Notes: generated by a model from the sequence alone, not told the origin. Shown: positions 1 to 7,786, numbered from the stretch's first letter. The stretch: DNA of 11,301 nt from an uncultured Bacteroidota bacterium (GCA_903913355.1 CAIWKU010000356.1:1-11301); one strand, 5' to 3'. Numbers and translations: made by a program.

Positions 1-792
1 AGATTAGATAATTTTTATAGTACCAAGTTTGTTAGAGATGGAGCAGGAAATATTGTAAATGCTGCTGGTGTACCCATTCAAGCTCCCTCTTTGAGTGATA
101 ATAGCAACCGTGGTCTTATCGGACATTTAAATCCTGATTTTACCTTTGGTGTAAGTAATAAAGTTTCCTATAAAAGCTTTAGCCTGAGTTTCCAATTTGA
201 TGGAAGAATTGGTGGCAAAATTTATGACAGGGTATTATACCAGGGTAATAACGGTGGTACTTCTATAGAAAGTGCTTCCGGAGCTTTTGGTGTAGCACGT
301 TTAGCCGATTGGAATGTTGCTAAAGGAAATGGTGGAACTCTTCCTTCAACCTATCCCGGATCTTATGTTGGTCAAGGCGTTGTAATTGCTTCAGGTACGC
401 CTCACTATACAAATGGCCAGATTGATAATATGTCTAGCTTAACATTTGCAACCAACACAACACCAACTACTGTTCAGAATTATTTATCAAGCGGTATTGG
501 AAGCAATTTTGATGAATATTATATGGTAGATCGTTCTTTTGTTAAATTAAGAGAAGTAAGTCTTTCTTATAATCTTCCGGCAAAATTCGTAAATAAGAAA
601 TTGTTCAAAGCGGTTTCTGTTTCTCTGGTTGGAAGAAACCTTCTCTATTTTGCTAAAAGGCAGGATTTTGATATCGAACAATATGCATCAGGTTTTAATA
701 TCGCCGACAGAAGCATAGGTGGTACATCTTCGACTGATCTTCAGAGTGCTGTTGCCAGGAGATTTGGTTTCAACCTTAATTTCAGTTTATAA
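1..792 (+). CDS. SusC-like TonB-dependent outer-membrane transporter, C-terminal part
   Basis: The frame is open from base 1 and ends in TAA at 790-792, giving the last 263 residues of a protein whose start lies left of the window. SusC-like proteins are TonB-dependent outer-membrane barrels that import bound ligands through a SusD lid. What is seen: a LNPDFTFGVSNK-type segment, typical of SusC barrels, near residues 43-54 of the visible part; alternating strand-like stretches; a SFVKLREVSLSYNLP segment; and a C-terminal end in GFNLNFSL with the aromatic/hydrophobic last residues typical of outer-membrane barrels. A susD-like gene follows after 19 bases, which is the standard SusC/SusD order. 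The plug and TonB box are outside the window, so the ligand cannot be inferred from this part. Confidence 0.93.
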   Translation, partial: RLDNFYSTKFVRDGAGNIVNAAGVPIQAPSLSDNSNRGLIGHLNPDFTFGVSNKVSYKSFSLSFQFDGRIGGKIYDRVLYQGNNGGTSIESASGAFGVARLADWNVAKGNGGTLPSTYPGSYVGQGVVIASGTPHYTNGQIDNMSSLTFATNTTPTTVQNYLSSGIGSNFDEYYMVDRSFVKLREVSLSYNLPAKFVNKKLFKAVSVSLVGRNLLYFAKRQDFDIEQYASGFNIADRSIGGTSSTDLQSAVARRFGFNLNFSL

Positions 793-811
793 ACAGTAAC
801 AACCTAAAAAT

Positions 812-2467
812 ATGTATATGAAAAATAAGTCTTTTAATTTTTTACTAACCATTATCATAGCAACAGTTGTTGTTATGAGTGCAGGTTGTCAGAAAGGGGA
901 CATTTTGTCAAACCCCAATGCAGCCAGTTCAAACAGCTCAGTTCCGGTTTCTTTGTTATTGAATCACATTACCTACTGTATGTATGAAGGTGGCGGTGTA
1001 GTAGATGGCAGAGCTGGTGCAGTAAATGAGTTTGCCTGGGATCTTCCCTTTATCTGGAGCCAGTACCATATCTCGAATTACCAATATTATAGAGGGAATA
1101 ATTTTTATAACTGGTCAAGTTCTGCTACCAATTATGACATGTTGAAATATACAATTCTGATGGAGCAACAGGCTGCCAGCCAGTATGGATCAACTCCGAA
1201 CTCTTACAAAGCTTTGGCTAAATTCTTCAGAGCATATAGCGCTATATGGCTTAGCCAAAGAGTTGGAGACATTCCAATGAGTCAGGCAGGTAATCCCAAC
1301 AACCTCACACCTAAATACGATTTGCAGCATGATGTGTATAAAAATGCATTGGCTTTATTAGATACTGCCAATACTTTATTGGGAGGCTTGGGTACCTTGA
1401 ATGCGAATGTTGTAGTTGCTGGAGATATATTTGGCTTAACTAATTTACAGTGGCAGAAAATTGTGAATGCTTATAAATTGAGAGTTTTAATCAGTTTAAG
1501 TAAGAGGGCTGTTGATAATGCAGATTTGAATATTCCTGCTCAGTTTGCAACGATTGTAAATGGATCAACTGGAAGTGCACCTGCTTATCCATTGCTTTCT
1601 GGTAACTCAGATAATATGCTTTTTAAGTATAACACAGCTTTTAATGGTTATCCTATCTGGTCAAGAGGTAACGGACCTTATAATAACTATTCTAATATCT
1701 GTAACACATTCTTAAGTATACTAACTGCTAATAAAGACCCAAGAACTTTCATAGCAGCTACTCCAGCCCCTGCTCAAATTACAGCGGGTAAAACGGTAAG
1801 TGATTTTACTGCTTATGTTGGAGGTGATATTACCCTTCCGTTGAGTACATTGTTTAACAATGGATCTACACCTGCTACAAGTATCTATTCTTATGCAAAT
1901 TGGAACAGATATTATACTGCAACCCCAGCTGGTGCTGTTGCGAATGCAGAACCTTATATTGTGATTGGATATCCTGAAATGTGTTTCAATATAGCTGAAG
2001 GTATCAACCGTGGATGGGTATCTGGCACTACAGCTACTTGGTACAATAATGGCATCAATGCATCGCTTGCTATTTATGGATTAACCCAGGGACAGACTTA
2101 TACAGTAGGCGATGTGGGTGGAAAAACTATTGGAACAGTTACAATTGATATCAATTCTTTTCTTACCAACCCTAATGTTGTTTACGCAGGAGATAATGCT
2201 ACTGGCTTGAATCAAATTCTTACACAGAAATATGTTGCTTTCTTTCAAAATTCAGGTTGGGAAGCTTTTTATAACTGGAGGAGAACTGGTGTTCCTGCTT
2301 TTGCACAAGGAGGTGTAGGAATTGGAACTACAAATAGCCTGATACCTGTTCGTTGGCAATATCCATCGGATGAGTTGAACTATAATGGAGCCAATTGCAA
2401 AGCTGCCATAACCTCTCAGTATGGTGGGACAGATGATGTGAACGCAAAAATGTGGTTGATTAAATAA
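812..2467 (+). CDS. SusD-like outer-membrane lipoprotein (SusD-like_2 type)
   Basis: This is a 551-residue surface lipoprotein expected to cap the upstream SusC barrel and bind its ligand. The N-terminus is a lipoprotein signal: Lys/Asn-rich start, hydrophobic core at about residues 8-24, and lipobox MSAGC with the lipidated Cys at residue 26. The body is rich in Trp, Tyr and Asn and carries SusD-like features, including the helical YKALAKFFRAYSAIWLSQRVGDIPMSQA region (about residues 132-160) and a C-terminal GWEAFYNWRRTGVP segment seen in SusD-like_2 proteins. ATG 812 and ATG 818 are both possible starts and differ by two residues; the A-rich leader does not decide between them. It follows susC by 19 bases and is followed by a strong hairpin, so the pair probably forms the most highly expressed block. 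Many SusD proteins bind glycans, but the neighbouring genes here suggest a phosphorus-containing ligand; that part is inference. Confidence 0.93.
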   Translation: MYMKNKSFNFLLTIIIATVVVMSAGCQKGDILSNPNAASSNSSVPVSLLLNHITYCMYEGGGVVDGRAGAVNEFAWDLPFIWSQYHISNYQYYRGNNFYNWSSSATNYDMLKYTILMEQQAASQYGSTPNSYKALAKFFRAYSAIWLSQRVGDIPMSQAGNPNNLTPKYDLQHDVYKNALALLDTANTLLGGLGTLNANVVVAGDIFGLTNLQWQKIVNAYKLRVLISLSKRAVDNADLNIPAQFATIVNGSTGSAPAYPLLSGNSDNMLFKYNTAFNGYPIWSRGNGPYNNYSNICNTFLSILTANKDPRTFIAATPAPAQITAGKTVSDFTAYVGGDITLPLSTLFNNGSTPATSIYSYANWNRYYTATPAGAVANAEPYIVIGYPEMCFNIAEGINRGWVSGTTATWYNNGINASLAIYGLTQGQTYTVGDVGGKTIGTVTIDINSFLTNPNVVYAGDNATGLNQILTQKYVAFFQNSGWEAFYNWRRTGVPAFAQGGVGIGTTNSLIPVRWQYPSDELNYNGANCKAAITSQYGGTDDVNAKMWLIK

Positions 2468-2479
2468 AAATTTGAACTC

Positions 2480-2517
2480 AATAAGCGGTAAAAATCATGT
2501 TTACCGCTTATTTTTTT
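2480..2517 (+). terminator. Strong stem-loop plus T-run after susD
   Basis: A perfect 13-bp inverted repeat, AATAAGCGGTAAA (2480-2492) with TTTACCGCTTATT (2500-2512), has a 7-base loop and is followed by TTTTT and further AT-rich sequence. It begins 12 bases after the susD stop and its T-run ends eight bases before the probable start of the next gene at 2526. This has intrinsic-terminator form. With almost no room for a promoter behind it, it may be a partial terminator or 3'-end stabiliser that keeps susCD mRNA more abundant than the enzyme genes downstream. Confidence 0.85.
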
Positions 2518-2525
2518 ATTATTAT

Positions 2526-3347
2526 ATGAAAAGAGTTATTGTTTGCCTCTTATTGAGCATCCCTTTTTTAGGTAAAACCCAGATTGAGGATAGTGCCAAA
2601 AGAATGATCAAGTTACAAGGCGCATTAAATTTCAGGGATTTAGGTGGCTATTCTACCAAAGATGGTAAACAAGTGAAATGGGGAAAAATTTACCGATCAG
2701 CCGAAATCAATAACCTTACCACTTCCGATTTAATTATGCTGGATCATCTTACCATTAATTATGTAATGGATTTTCGAGGCCCGGCTGAGGTGGCTACAGC
2801 ACCAGATAAAATTCCAACGCATGCTGTAAGAGTTTCATTGCCTTATGGAAGCGAAAATGTGGGTGATAAAATGAAGATGATGAAAATGATGAGCTCCGCA
2901 TCAACAGGTGACAGTATTATGCTTCCTTTTTATACTAACATAGATTCATTTGGAAAAAGGTATAAGCCTGTTTTTGAGGTTTTGCTGAAAAACGCAAATG
3001 ATAGCGCTATTCTGTTTCATTGCACCGCGGGCAAAGACAGGACAGGTATTGGTGCTGCTCTGATATTATATGCATTAGGTGTTGATGAAAGAAATATTAT
3101 CAATGATTTCCTGGCTTCAAATTATTACAGAAAACCTGATAATGAGCGCATGAGAGGAATGCTGGTGAATACCTACCACATGAATCCGGCAGTGGTTGAA
3201 GATGTTTTGGGTGTTAAGGAAAAATACCTCCTGGCTACATTTGAAACCATCCGGTCAAAATATGGGAGTATGGATAATTATCTTGAAAAAGAAATGGGTC
3301 TAACCAAGAAAAATATAAAAACTCTGCGACAGAAATACGTAAACTAA
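2526..3347 (+). CDS. Exported tyrosine/dual-specificity phosphatase (Tyr_phosphatase3 family)
   Basis: The 273-residue product has a signal peptide (MKRVIVCLLLSIPFLGKTQ) and so should act in the periplasm or outside the cell. It matches the MptpB/LipA-like phosphatase group: an N-terminal LQGALNFRDLGGY motif (residues 30-42), an MDFRG segment near residue 81, and the catalytic P-loop HCTAGKDRTG with Cys166 as nucleophile and Arg172. Cys-phosphatases with a Lys in a P-loop of this form include enzymes active on phosphoinositides and phospho-Ser/Thr as well as phospho-Tyr, so the substrate need not be a protein. ATG 2526 is chosen because any upstream in-frame start (near 2472) would place translation inside the post-susD hairpin and spoil the signal peptide. 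A Met/Lys-rich patch (about residues 117-126) is an oddity. The SusCD and hydrolase context suggests dephosphorylation of an imported or surface-bound substrate, which is inferred. Confidence 0.88.
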   Translation: MKRVIVCLLLSIPFLGKTQIEDSAKRMIKLQGALNFRDLGGYSTKDGKQVKWGKIYRSAEINNLTTSDLIMLDHLTINYVMDFRGPAEVATAPDKIPTHAVRVSLPYGSENVGDKMKMMKMMSSASTGDSIMLPFYTNIDSFGKRYKPVFEVLLKNANDSAILFHCTAGKDRTGIGAALILYALGVDERNIINDFLASNYYRKPDNERMRGMLVNTYHMNPAVVEDVLGVKEKYLLATFETIRSKYGSMDNYLEKEMGLTKKNIKTLRQKYVN

Positions 3348-3388
3348 AAGTCATCTGCTGTACTGAGTAACTCGTTTTAGTTTTCCAA

Positions 3389-3424
3389 AAAAGGTGGACC
3401 TGTCTAGGTCGGGCCTTTTCTTTA
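3389..3424 (+). terminator. Imperfect stem-loop with T-rich tail after the phosphatase gene
   Basis: AAAAGG (3389-3394) pairs with CCTTTT (3414-3419), and GACCT (3397-3401) pairs with AGGTC (3406-3410) around the loop GTCT. A small internal loop separates the two helices, and CTTTATTTT follows. The form is that of a moderately strong intrinsic terminator or attenuator. It lies 41 bases after the phosphatase stop and ends about 20 bases before the next ATG at 3442, so the downstream gene must depend on read-through unless a promoter overlaps the hairpin. Confidence 0.65.
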
Positions 3425-3441
3425 TTTTAAAACTTACCAAC

Positions 3442-4521
3442 ATGAAAATATATTTATTGCTGATTTCTTTAGCAGTTATTTCAACCTTTACTGCAAAGGC
3501 ACAAAGAAAAACTGAAAATATCATTGTGGTTACACTAGATGGTATGCGTTGGCAGGAGGTTTTTAATGGTGCAGATCCTGTTTTGTTGAAAAATAGCGCA
3601 TTTACAAAAGATAGTGAATCTACCTCTTCTAAGTTCTGGAATGATACATTGAATATCAGGAGAAAAAAATTGTTTCCTTTTATTTGGTCTGAGGTTGTTA
3701 AAAATGGCCAGATTTATGGAAACAGGAAATATAAGAATGATGTTGATAATGCCAACCCCTATAAATTTTCTTATCCAGGATACAATGAAATATTCACCGG
3801 CTATCCGGATACTGCTGTAAATTCCAATGATAAGATACTCAATAAGAACACAAATGTACTTGAGTTTATAAATAAGCAACCTGCATATAAAGGGAAAGTG
3901 GCAGCTTTTACTACCTGGGATGTATTTCCTTATATTTTGAATAAATGGAGAAGCGGACTTTATGTGAACTCAGATGTAGATACCTTACAATTCGAATCAT
4001 CTAATTTGAAACTAATCAATGATCTCCAGTTTCTGACGACTAAGCCAATTGGCGTGAGGCCAGATGTATTAACGTATATGGCAGCAAGGGAATACCTGAA
4101 AGCCTACCATCCAAAAGCTTTATATATTGCTTTTGATGAAACAGATGATTTTGCACATGGGGGAGAATATGATCAATACTTGGGTAGTGCCTATGCAGAA
4201 GACAGAATGATTGCAGATCTCTGGAATTATATACAATCTGTTCCTGAATATAAAAATAAAACCACCATGATCATAACTTGTGATCACGGACGTGGGGATC
4301 TGGTTAAGGAGCAATGGAAAGATCATGGCCAAAAAATTTCAGATGCCGGGCATATCTGGATTGCAGCAATTGGTCCGGATACAAAGCCATTAGGTGAAAT
4401 CAAAACTCCTATTGTTTTATATCAAAAACAATTAGCAGCTACATTCGCAGCTATCTTAGGATTTACTTTTGAAGCGGAGCATCCGGTTGCTGCACCTATT
4501 CAGTCAATTTATACAAAGTAA
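3442..4521 (+). CDS. Exported alkaline-phosphatase-superfamily phosphohydrolase/phosphodiesterase
   Basis: The 359-residue product begins with a signal peptide (MKIYLLLISLAVISTFTAKAQ, probable cleavage after the Ala of AKA). ATG 3442 is chosen because a start nearer 3394 would lie inside a hairpin. The fold is the two-metal alkaline phosphatase/nucleotide pyrophosphatase superfamily: first metal Asp in VVTLDGMRW (Asp33), an SYPGYNEIFTG segment (residues 110-120) where the nucleophile Ser or Thr should lie, a DETDDFAHGG metal site (Asp232, Asp236, His239), CDHGRGD (Asp281, His282) and a final DAGHIW (His304). The superfamily includes phosphomono- and diesterases, phosphonate monoester hydrolases and the C-P-cleaving PhnA; nothing visible decides the exact reaction. 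The gene sits one base from the PhnZ-type gene, so the two are probably translationally coupled. Periplasmic release of a phosphonate headgroup or phosphate from a larger ester fits the context but is inference. Confidence 0.88.
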   Translation: MKIYLLLISLAVISTFTAKAQRKTENIIVVTLDGMRWQEVFNGADPVLLKNSAFTKDSESTSSKFWNDTLNIRRKKLFPFIWSEVVKNGQIYGNRKYKNDVDNANPYKFSYPGYNEIFTGYPDTAVNSNDKILNKNTNVLEFINKQPAYKGKVAAFTTWDVFPYILNKWRSGLYVNSDVDTLQFESSNLKLINDLQFLTTKPIGVRPDVLTYMAAREYLKAYHPKALYIAFDETDDFAHGGEYDQYLGSAYAEDRMIADLWNYIQSVPEYKNKTTMIITCDHGRGDLVKEQWKDHGQKISDAGHIWIAAIGPDTKPLGEIKTPIVLYQKQLAATFAAILGFTFEAEHPVAAPIQSIYTK

Positions 4522-4522
4522 A

Positions 4523-5098
4523 ATGGATACAATTACCATCAATAACGTGGTTAATGAAATACTTTCCTTATACCAGCAGTTCGGAAATAGTGATTATATC
4601 GGAGAACCGGTTTCCCAAATTGAACATATGTGTCAATGCGCTGCATTAGCTCAACAAAACGGGCATGATGATGAGGTTATATTAGCTGCGTTTTTTCATG
4701 ATATAGGGCATTTATGCGAGCAGGATAAGGACGCAGTTCATATGGGCGATTATGGATTGGTAGATCATGAAAAATTAGGCTCAGAATATTTATTAAATAG
4801 AGGATTTTCAAAAAAAATTGCCGCATTGGTTGAATCGCATGTAGCTGCCAAGCGCTATCTTACTTATGTTTTCCCTGAGTATTATGAAAAATTATCAGTA
4901 GCCAGTAAAATTACGCTGATACATCAGGGAGGAAAGATGACAGAGACGGAAGCCAGGTTATTTGAATTGGACCCATTATTCGATATCTATATTGCTTTAC
5001 GGAAATGGGACGAGGAAGCGAAATTGGAAAATATACCGCTGCCCTCTCTTGAGCGATATCGTGAAATGATGATCCTTCATTTGAAGGGTCAACAATAA
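4523..5098 (+). CDS. phnZ: PhnZ-type HD-domain mixed-valence diiron oxygenase
   Basis: The 191-residue cytoplasmic protein belongs to the HD-domain oxygenases of phosphonate catabolism, not to HD nucleotidases. PhnZ cleaves the C-P bond of (R)-2-amino-1-hydroxyethylphosphonate with O2, giving glycine and phosphate. Essentially every PhnZ landmark is present: substrate-lid Tyr25 and Glu28 in YIGEPVSQIEH, iron ligands His35, His59-Asp60 and His63 in FFHDIGH, His82 in DHEKLG, His106 and Lys110 in ESHVAAKRY, and Asp163 in LRKWDEEAK, with family-like spacing. The length also fits (about 190 residues). ATG 4523 follows the upstream TAA by one base and is chosen over longer versions that would run into the preceding gene. 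TmpB-like relatives act on the trimethylated analogue, so N-substituted substrates are possible. No PhnY hydroxylase is in the window. Confidence 0.9.
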   Translation: MDTITINNVVNEILSLYQQFGNSDYIGEPVSQIEHMCQCAALAQQNGHDDEVILAAFFHDIGHLCEQDKDAVHMGDYGLVDHEKLGSEYLLNRGFSKKIAALVESHVAAKRYLTYVFPEYYEKLSVASKITLIHQGGKMTETEARLFELDPLFDIYIALRKWDEEAKLENIPLPSLERYREMMILHLKGQQ

Positions 5099-5349
5099 GG
5101 GTAATTATAAATAGCTAACGGGTAGGTTTGATGCTTCCGTTTGGATTCCAGGATATTATGTAAATAGTAATACAACTTTTAACAGACTCTGGTGTTTTCG
5201 TTGTGGTATAAGTACTTTTAAATAAATACGAAATGCATAGAGGGCAGTAGCAGTAACTACTAAAGTTTATTCAATGCAATCTTCGGAAAATAGTAACCTG
5301 ACTTTATTATTCATGCTTTGCAGTAATTACTAGCTTTAATATTATACAA
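5099..5349. other. 251-base gap between the phnZ-like and permease genes
   Basis: No convincing gene is seen. The stretch is AT-rich and stop-rich, and the longest short frame noticed is a 10-codon ATG frame at 5131-5163. Two near-identical 13-base units lie in it: GCAGTAACTACTA at 5250-5262 and GCAGTAATTACTA at 5320-5332. The second contains the perfect palindrome AGTAATTACT. TAGCTTTA at 5331-5338 resembles the Bacteroidota -7 element TAnnTTTG but lacks a clear -33 partner. It is probably a control region for the downstream half of the cluster, though the sequence alone does not prove that. Confidence 0.4.
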
Positions 5350-6633
5350 GTGCCTTCAAAAAGAATAAGCTTATATTATAATAAACACAAGGATGTTTTT
5401 GTGGCTATCTATGCTGCTATGATTTGTTTCCTTACCTATGCAGTTGTTTATGCTTTTAGAAAGCCTTTCACGGTAGGAACTTACGAAAAACAGGCACCGT
5501 TTCTTGGACTGCATTTTAAAGATGCCTTGGTGATTAGCCAGGTATTAGGCTATATGCTGAGTAAATTCTTTGGAATTAAATTTATTTCAGAGCTGAAAAG
5601 GGTTGGACGCGGAAAAATTATTCTTCTATTGATAGGTATTGCCTGGCTGTCATTGCTCTTTTTTGCCATCCTTCCTTCCCCTTGGAATATTACATTTATG
5701 TTTATTAACGGCTTCCCTTTGGGGATGATATGGGGAATTATTTTTTCTTATGTAGAAGGAAGAAAAGCTACGGATTTTATTGGCGCTTCCCTGGCTGTCA
5801 GTTTTATCTTCTCTTCCGGTTTGGTAAAGTCAATTGCTAAATCGTTAATGATTGATTTTCATATAACAGAGATGTGGATACCATTTGTAACCGGATTGGT
5901 ATTCATCATTCCACTTTTTATACTTGTTTATTTACTAGAAAAAATACCTCCCCCTTCAGAAGAAGATATTGTTTTAAAAGTAACCAGAAAGCCTTTGAAC
6001 AAACAGGAAAGAAAAGAGTTTTTTACAAGTTTTCGTCCTGGATTAATCTTGCTGATTATTATATATGTATTTCTGACAGTTTTTAGAGATATCAGGGACA
6101 ATTTTGCCGCCGATATATGGAAAGACCTTGGATTTGGAAACCAGCCCTCTGTTTTCACGAATACGGAAATTCCGATTACTATCCTTGTACTTATTTTGAT
6201 AAGCTCTATGATACTAGTTCGAAATAATCGCAAGGCATTTATGATTACTCATTTTATTATTATTGCTGGTTTCCTTATTGCTGGCCTGAGTTCTTTACTT
6301 TTTGTGATGCATTGTTTAAGCCCGTTTATGTGGATGACTTTGGTAGGATTGGGGCTCTATATCGGATATATCCCTTTTAATTGTGTTTTATTTGATCGGA
6401 TGATCGCCACTTTTCAATCTGCTTGCAATTATGGATTCCTTATGTATCTGGCAGATTCCTTTGGATACTTAGGTAGTGTGGGTGTTATTGTCATGAAAAC
6501 TGTATTTAATGTGAATCTTAAATGGACAATTATATACAGTAACGGCGTAATCTATTTATCAATAATAGGCATTGCACTCACCAGTTTTGCCATCATCTAT
6601 TTTAATAAAAAGTACAAAAATTTATTCGGGTAA
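5350..6633 (+). CDS. DUF5690-family major-facilitator permease, possibly phosphate-ester/phosphonate type
   Basis: The 427-residue product is an inner-membrane protein with about 10-12 hydrophobic segments spread from about residue 16 to 420, as in major-facilitator transporters; I recognise it as DUF5690. The start is GTG 5350: the frame has a stop at 5299-5301, no better start lies between, and the next ATG (5419) would cut into helix 1. Helix 1 holds Tyr34-Ala-Phe-Arg37-Lys38, resembling the YxxRK element of GlpT/UhpT organophosphate:phosphate antiporters, and the helix near residues 235-255 carries FRDIRD (Arg246, Arg249), about where those antiporters keep a second substrate-binding Arg. 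With PhnZ upstream and a TIGR03364 oxidoreductase one base downstream, transport of an aminophosphonate or phosphate ester is a reasonable inference. DUF5690 members have no assigned substrate that I know of. Confidence 0.85.
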   Translation: MPSKRISLYYNKHKDVFVAIYAAMICFLTYAVVYAFRKPFTVGTYEKQAPFLGLHFKDALVISQVLGYMLSKFFGIKFISELKRVGRGKIILLLIGIAWLSLLFFAILPSPWNITFMFINGFPLGMIWGIIFSYVEGRKATDFIGASLAVSFIFSSGLVKSIAKSLMIDFHITEMWIPFVTGLVFIIPLFILVYLLEKIPPPSEEDIVLKVTRKPLNKQERKEFFTSFRPGLILLIIIYVFLTVFRDIRDNFAADIWKDLGFGNQPSVFTNTEIPITILVLILISSMILVRNNRKAFMITHFIIIAGFLIAGLSSLLFVMHCLSPFMWMTLVGLGLYIGYIPFNCVLFDRMIATFQSACNYGFLMYLADSFGYLGSVGVIVMKTVFNVNLKWTIIYSNGVIYLSIIGIALTSFAIIYFNKKYKNLFG

Positions 6634-6634
6634 C

Positions 6635-7765
6635 ATGAAATCCAATTCATCTGCTATTGTTATCGGAGCCGGTATTGTTGGTCTGGCTGCAGCCCGCGCA
6701 CTAAGCTTAAAAGGCTATGCCGTTACAGTTATAGAAAGATCTGAAAAAGCAGTGGGTGCTTCTATCCGCAATTTTGGAATGATTTGGCCAATCGGGCAAC
6801 CGGATGGGGTACTATACCAGCGGTCGATACGGTCAAAAATGATTTGGCAAGAAATGGCAGATAGTATGGGCTCCTGGTATGATGAATGTGGAAGTTTACA
6901 TATTGCTAATAAGGCTGATGAATGGGATGTACTCAGAGAATTGGAAGCAGCTTTTTCTGCATCTGGAAGACCTGTTCAGTTGCTCAATAAATTTGAGATT
7001 AACAAAAGATTTACCGGGATTAATACTGAAAATATAATCGGTGGGTTATATAGTCCAACCGAAATGATTATTGACCCTCGGGAATCAATTGTTGCAACCG
7101 CAAGCTATTTAGAGGAATATTTAAAAATTGATTTTCTTTTTGGAAAAAATGTATCGGGTATTGAGTCTGGTAAAGTTATTTTAGGCAAACAGATTCTTCA
7201 GGCTGATTTGATTGTATTATGCAACGGAACCGATTTCGAAACTTTATATCCCGATTTATTTATTTCTTTGGCTATCACTAAGTGTAAACTTCAAATGATG
7301 CGTTTTACTAACGTACAGGGCGAACCCAGAATAGGGGTTTCTGTATGTGGCGGACTTTCACTAATTCATTACAATAGCTTTAAAGCTGCAAACTCATTAT
7401 CTATATTGCAAAAAAGATACGAAACTGAAATGGCTGAGTACTTAAAATGGGGCATTCATGTAATGGTATCTCAAAACGAAGCTGCAGAACTAACCGTTGG
7501 CGATTCGCATGAGTACGGAAACACTTTCGACCCCTTTGATCGTTTCGAAATCAATCAACTGGTCATGGAGTATCTGGCAAAATTTGTTTTTTGCAATAAT
7601 TGGAAACTCACACAATCCTGGAATGGCATATATGCTAAAATGACCAATGGGGAAACGGAGGTTTTTTTAAATCCGGAACCAGGCGTTTATATATTGAATG
7701 GATTAGGTGGTGCAGGTATGACACTTTCTTTTGGGTTAGCAGAAGAAAAATTGGCAACTTTATAG
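6635..7765 (+). CDS. TIGR03364-type FAD-dependent oxidoreductase of aminophosphonate metabolism
   Basis: The 376-residue protein is a cytoplasmic DAO-family flavoenzyme. The FAD-binding Rossmann motif GAGIVG lies at residues 11-16 with the ribose-binding Glu34 in VIER. Family-diagnostic stretches are ASIRNFGMIWPIGQP (residues 42-56) and LTVGDSHEYG (286-295), and the C-terminal GLGGAGMTLSFG closes the FAD site. Start ATG 6635 lies one base after the permease stop, so coupling is likely; a longer version would overlap the permease gene. TIGR03364 was defined by its association with phosphonatase-like hydrolases and phosphonate transporters, and relatives (PbfC/PbfD-type) are reported to oxidise aminoethylphosphonate or its N-methyl form. 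Here it could demethylate or deaminate an aminophosphonate before or instead of PhnZ. No phosphonoacetaldehyde hydrolase is visible, which weakens the deamination route unless that gene lies elsewhere. The exact substrate is unknown. Confidence 0.9.
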   Translation: MKSNSSAIVIGAGIVGLAAARALSLKGYAVTVIERSEKAVGASIRNFGMIWPIGQPDGVLYQRSIRSKMIWQEMADSMGSWYDECGSLHIANKADEWDVLRELEAAFSASGRPVQLLNKFEINKRFTGINTENIIGGLYSPTEMIIDPRESIVATASYLEEYLKIDFLFGKNVSGIESGKVILGKQILQADLIVLCNGTDFETLYPDLFISLAITKCKLQMMRFTNVQGEPRIGVSVCGGLSLIHYNSFKAANSLSILQKRYETEMAEYLKWGIHVMVSQNEAAELTVGDSHEYGNTFDPFDRFEINQLVMEYLAKFVFCNNWKLTQSWNGIYAKMTNGETEVFLNPEPGVYILNGLGGAGMTLSFGLAEEKLATL

Positions 7766-7786
7766 CAGATAATGAAAACCTAATGT

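Noticed and set aside
3535..3879. Open frame of 114 codons on the - strand
   Set aside because: It is antisense to the well-supported alkaline-phosphatase-superfamily gene, has no recognisable domain, and its composition looks like the reverse of a real gene.
4120..4332. Short - strand open frame
   Set aside because: It lies inside the same hydrolase gene, opposite its metal-binding motifs, and shows no domain.
5131..5163. Ten-codon ATG frame in the gap after the phnZ-like gene, preceded by TAGGTTTG
   Set aside because: It is too short to support as a gene. The upstream TAnnTTTG match at 5123-5130 lacks a -33 partner and lies too close for a normal leader.
5874..6233. Overlapping + and - strand frames within the permease gene
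   Set aside because: Both lie inside the DUF5690 coding sequence in other frames and have no recognisable features.
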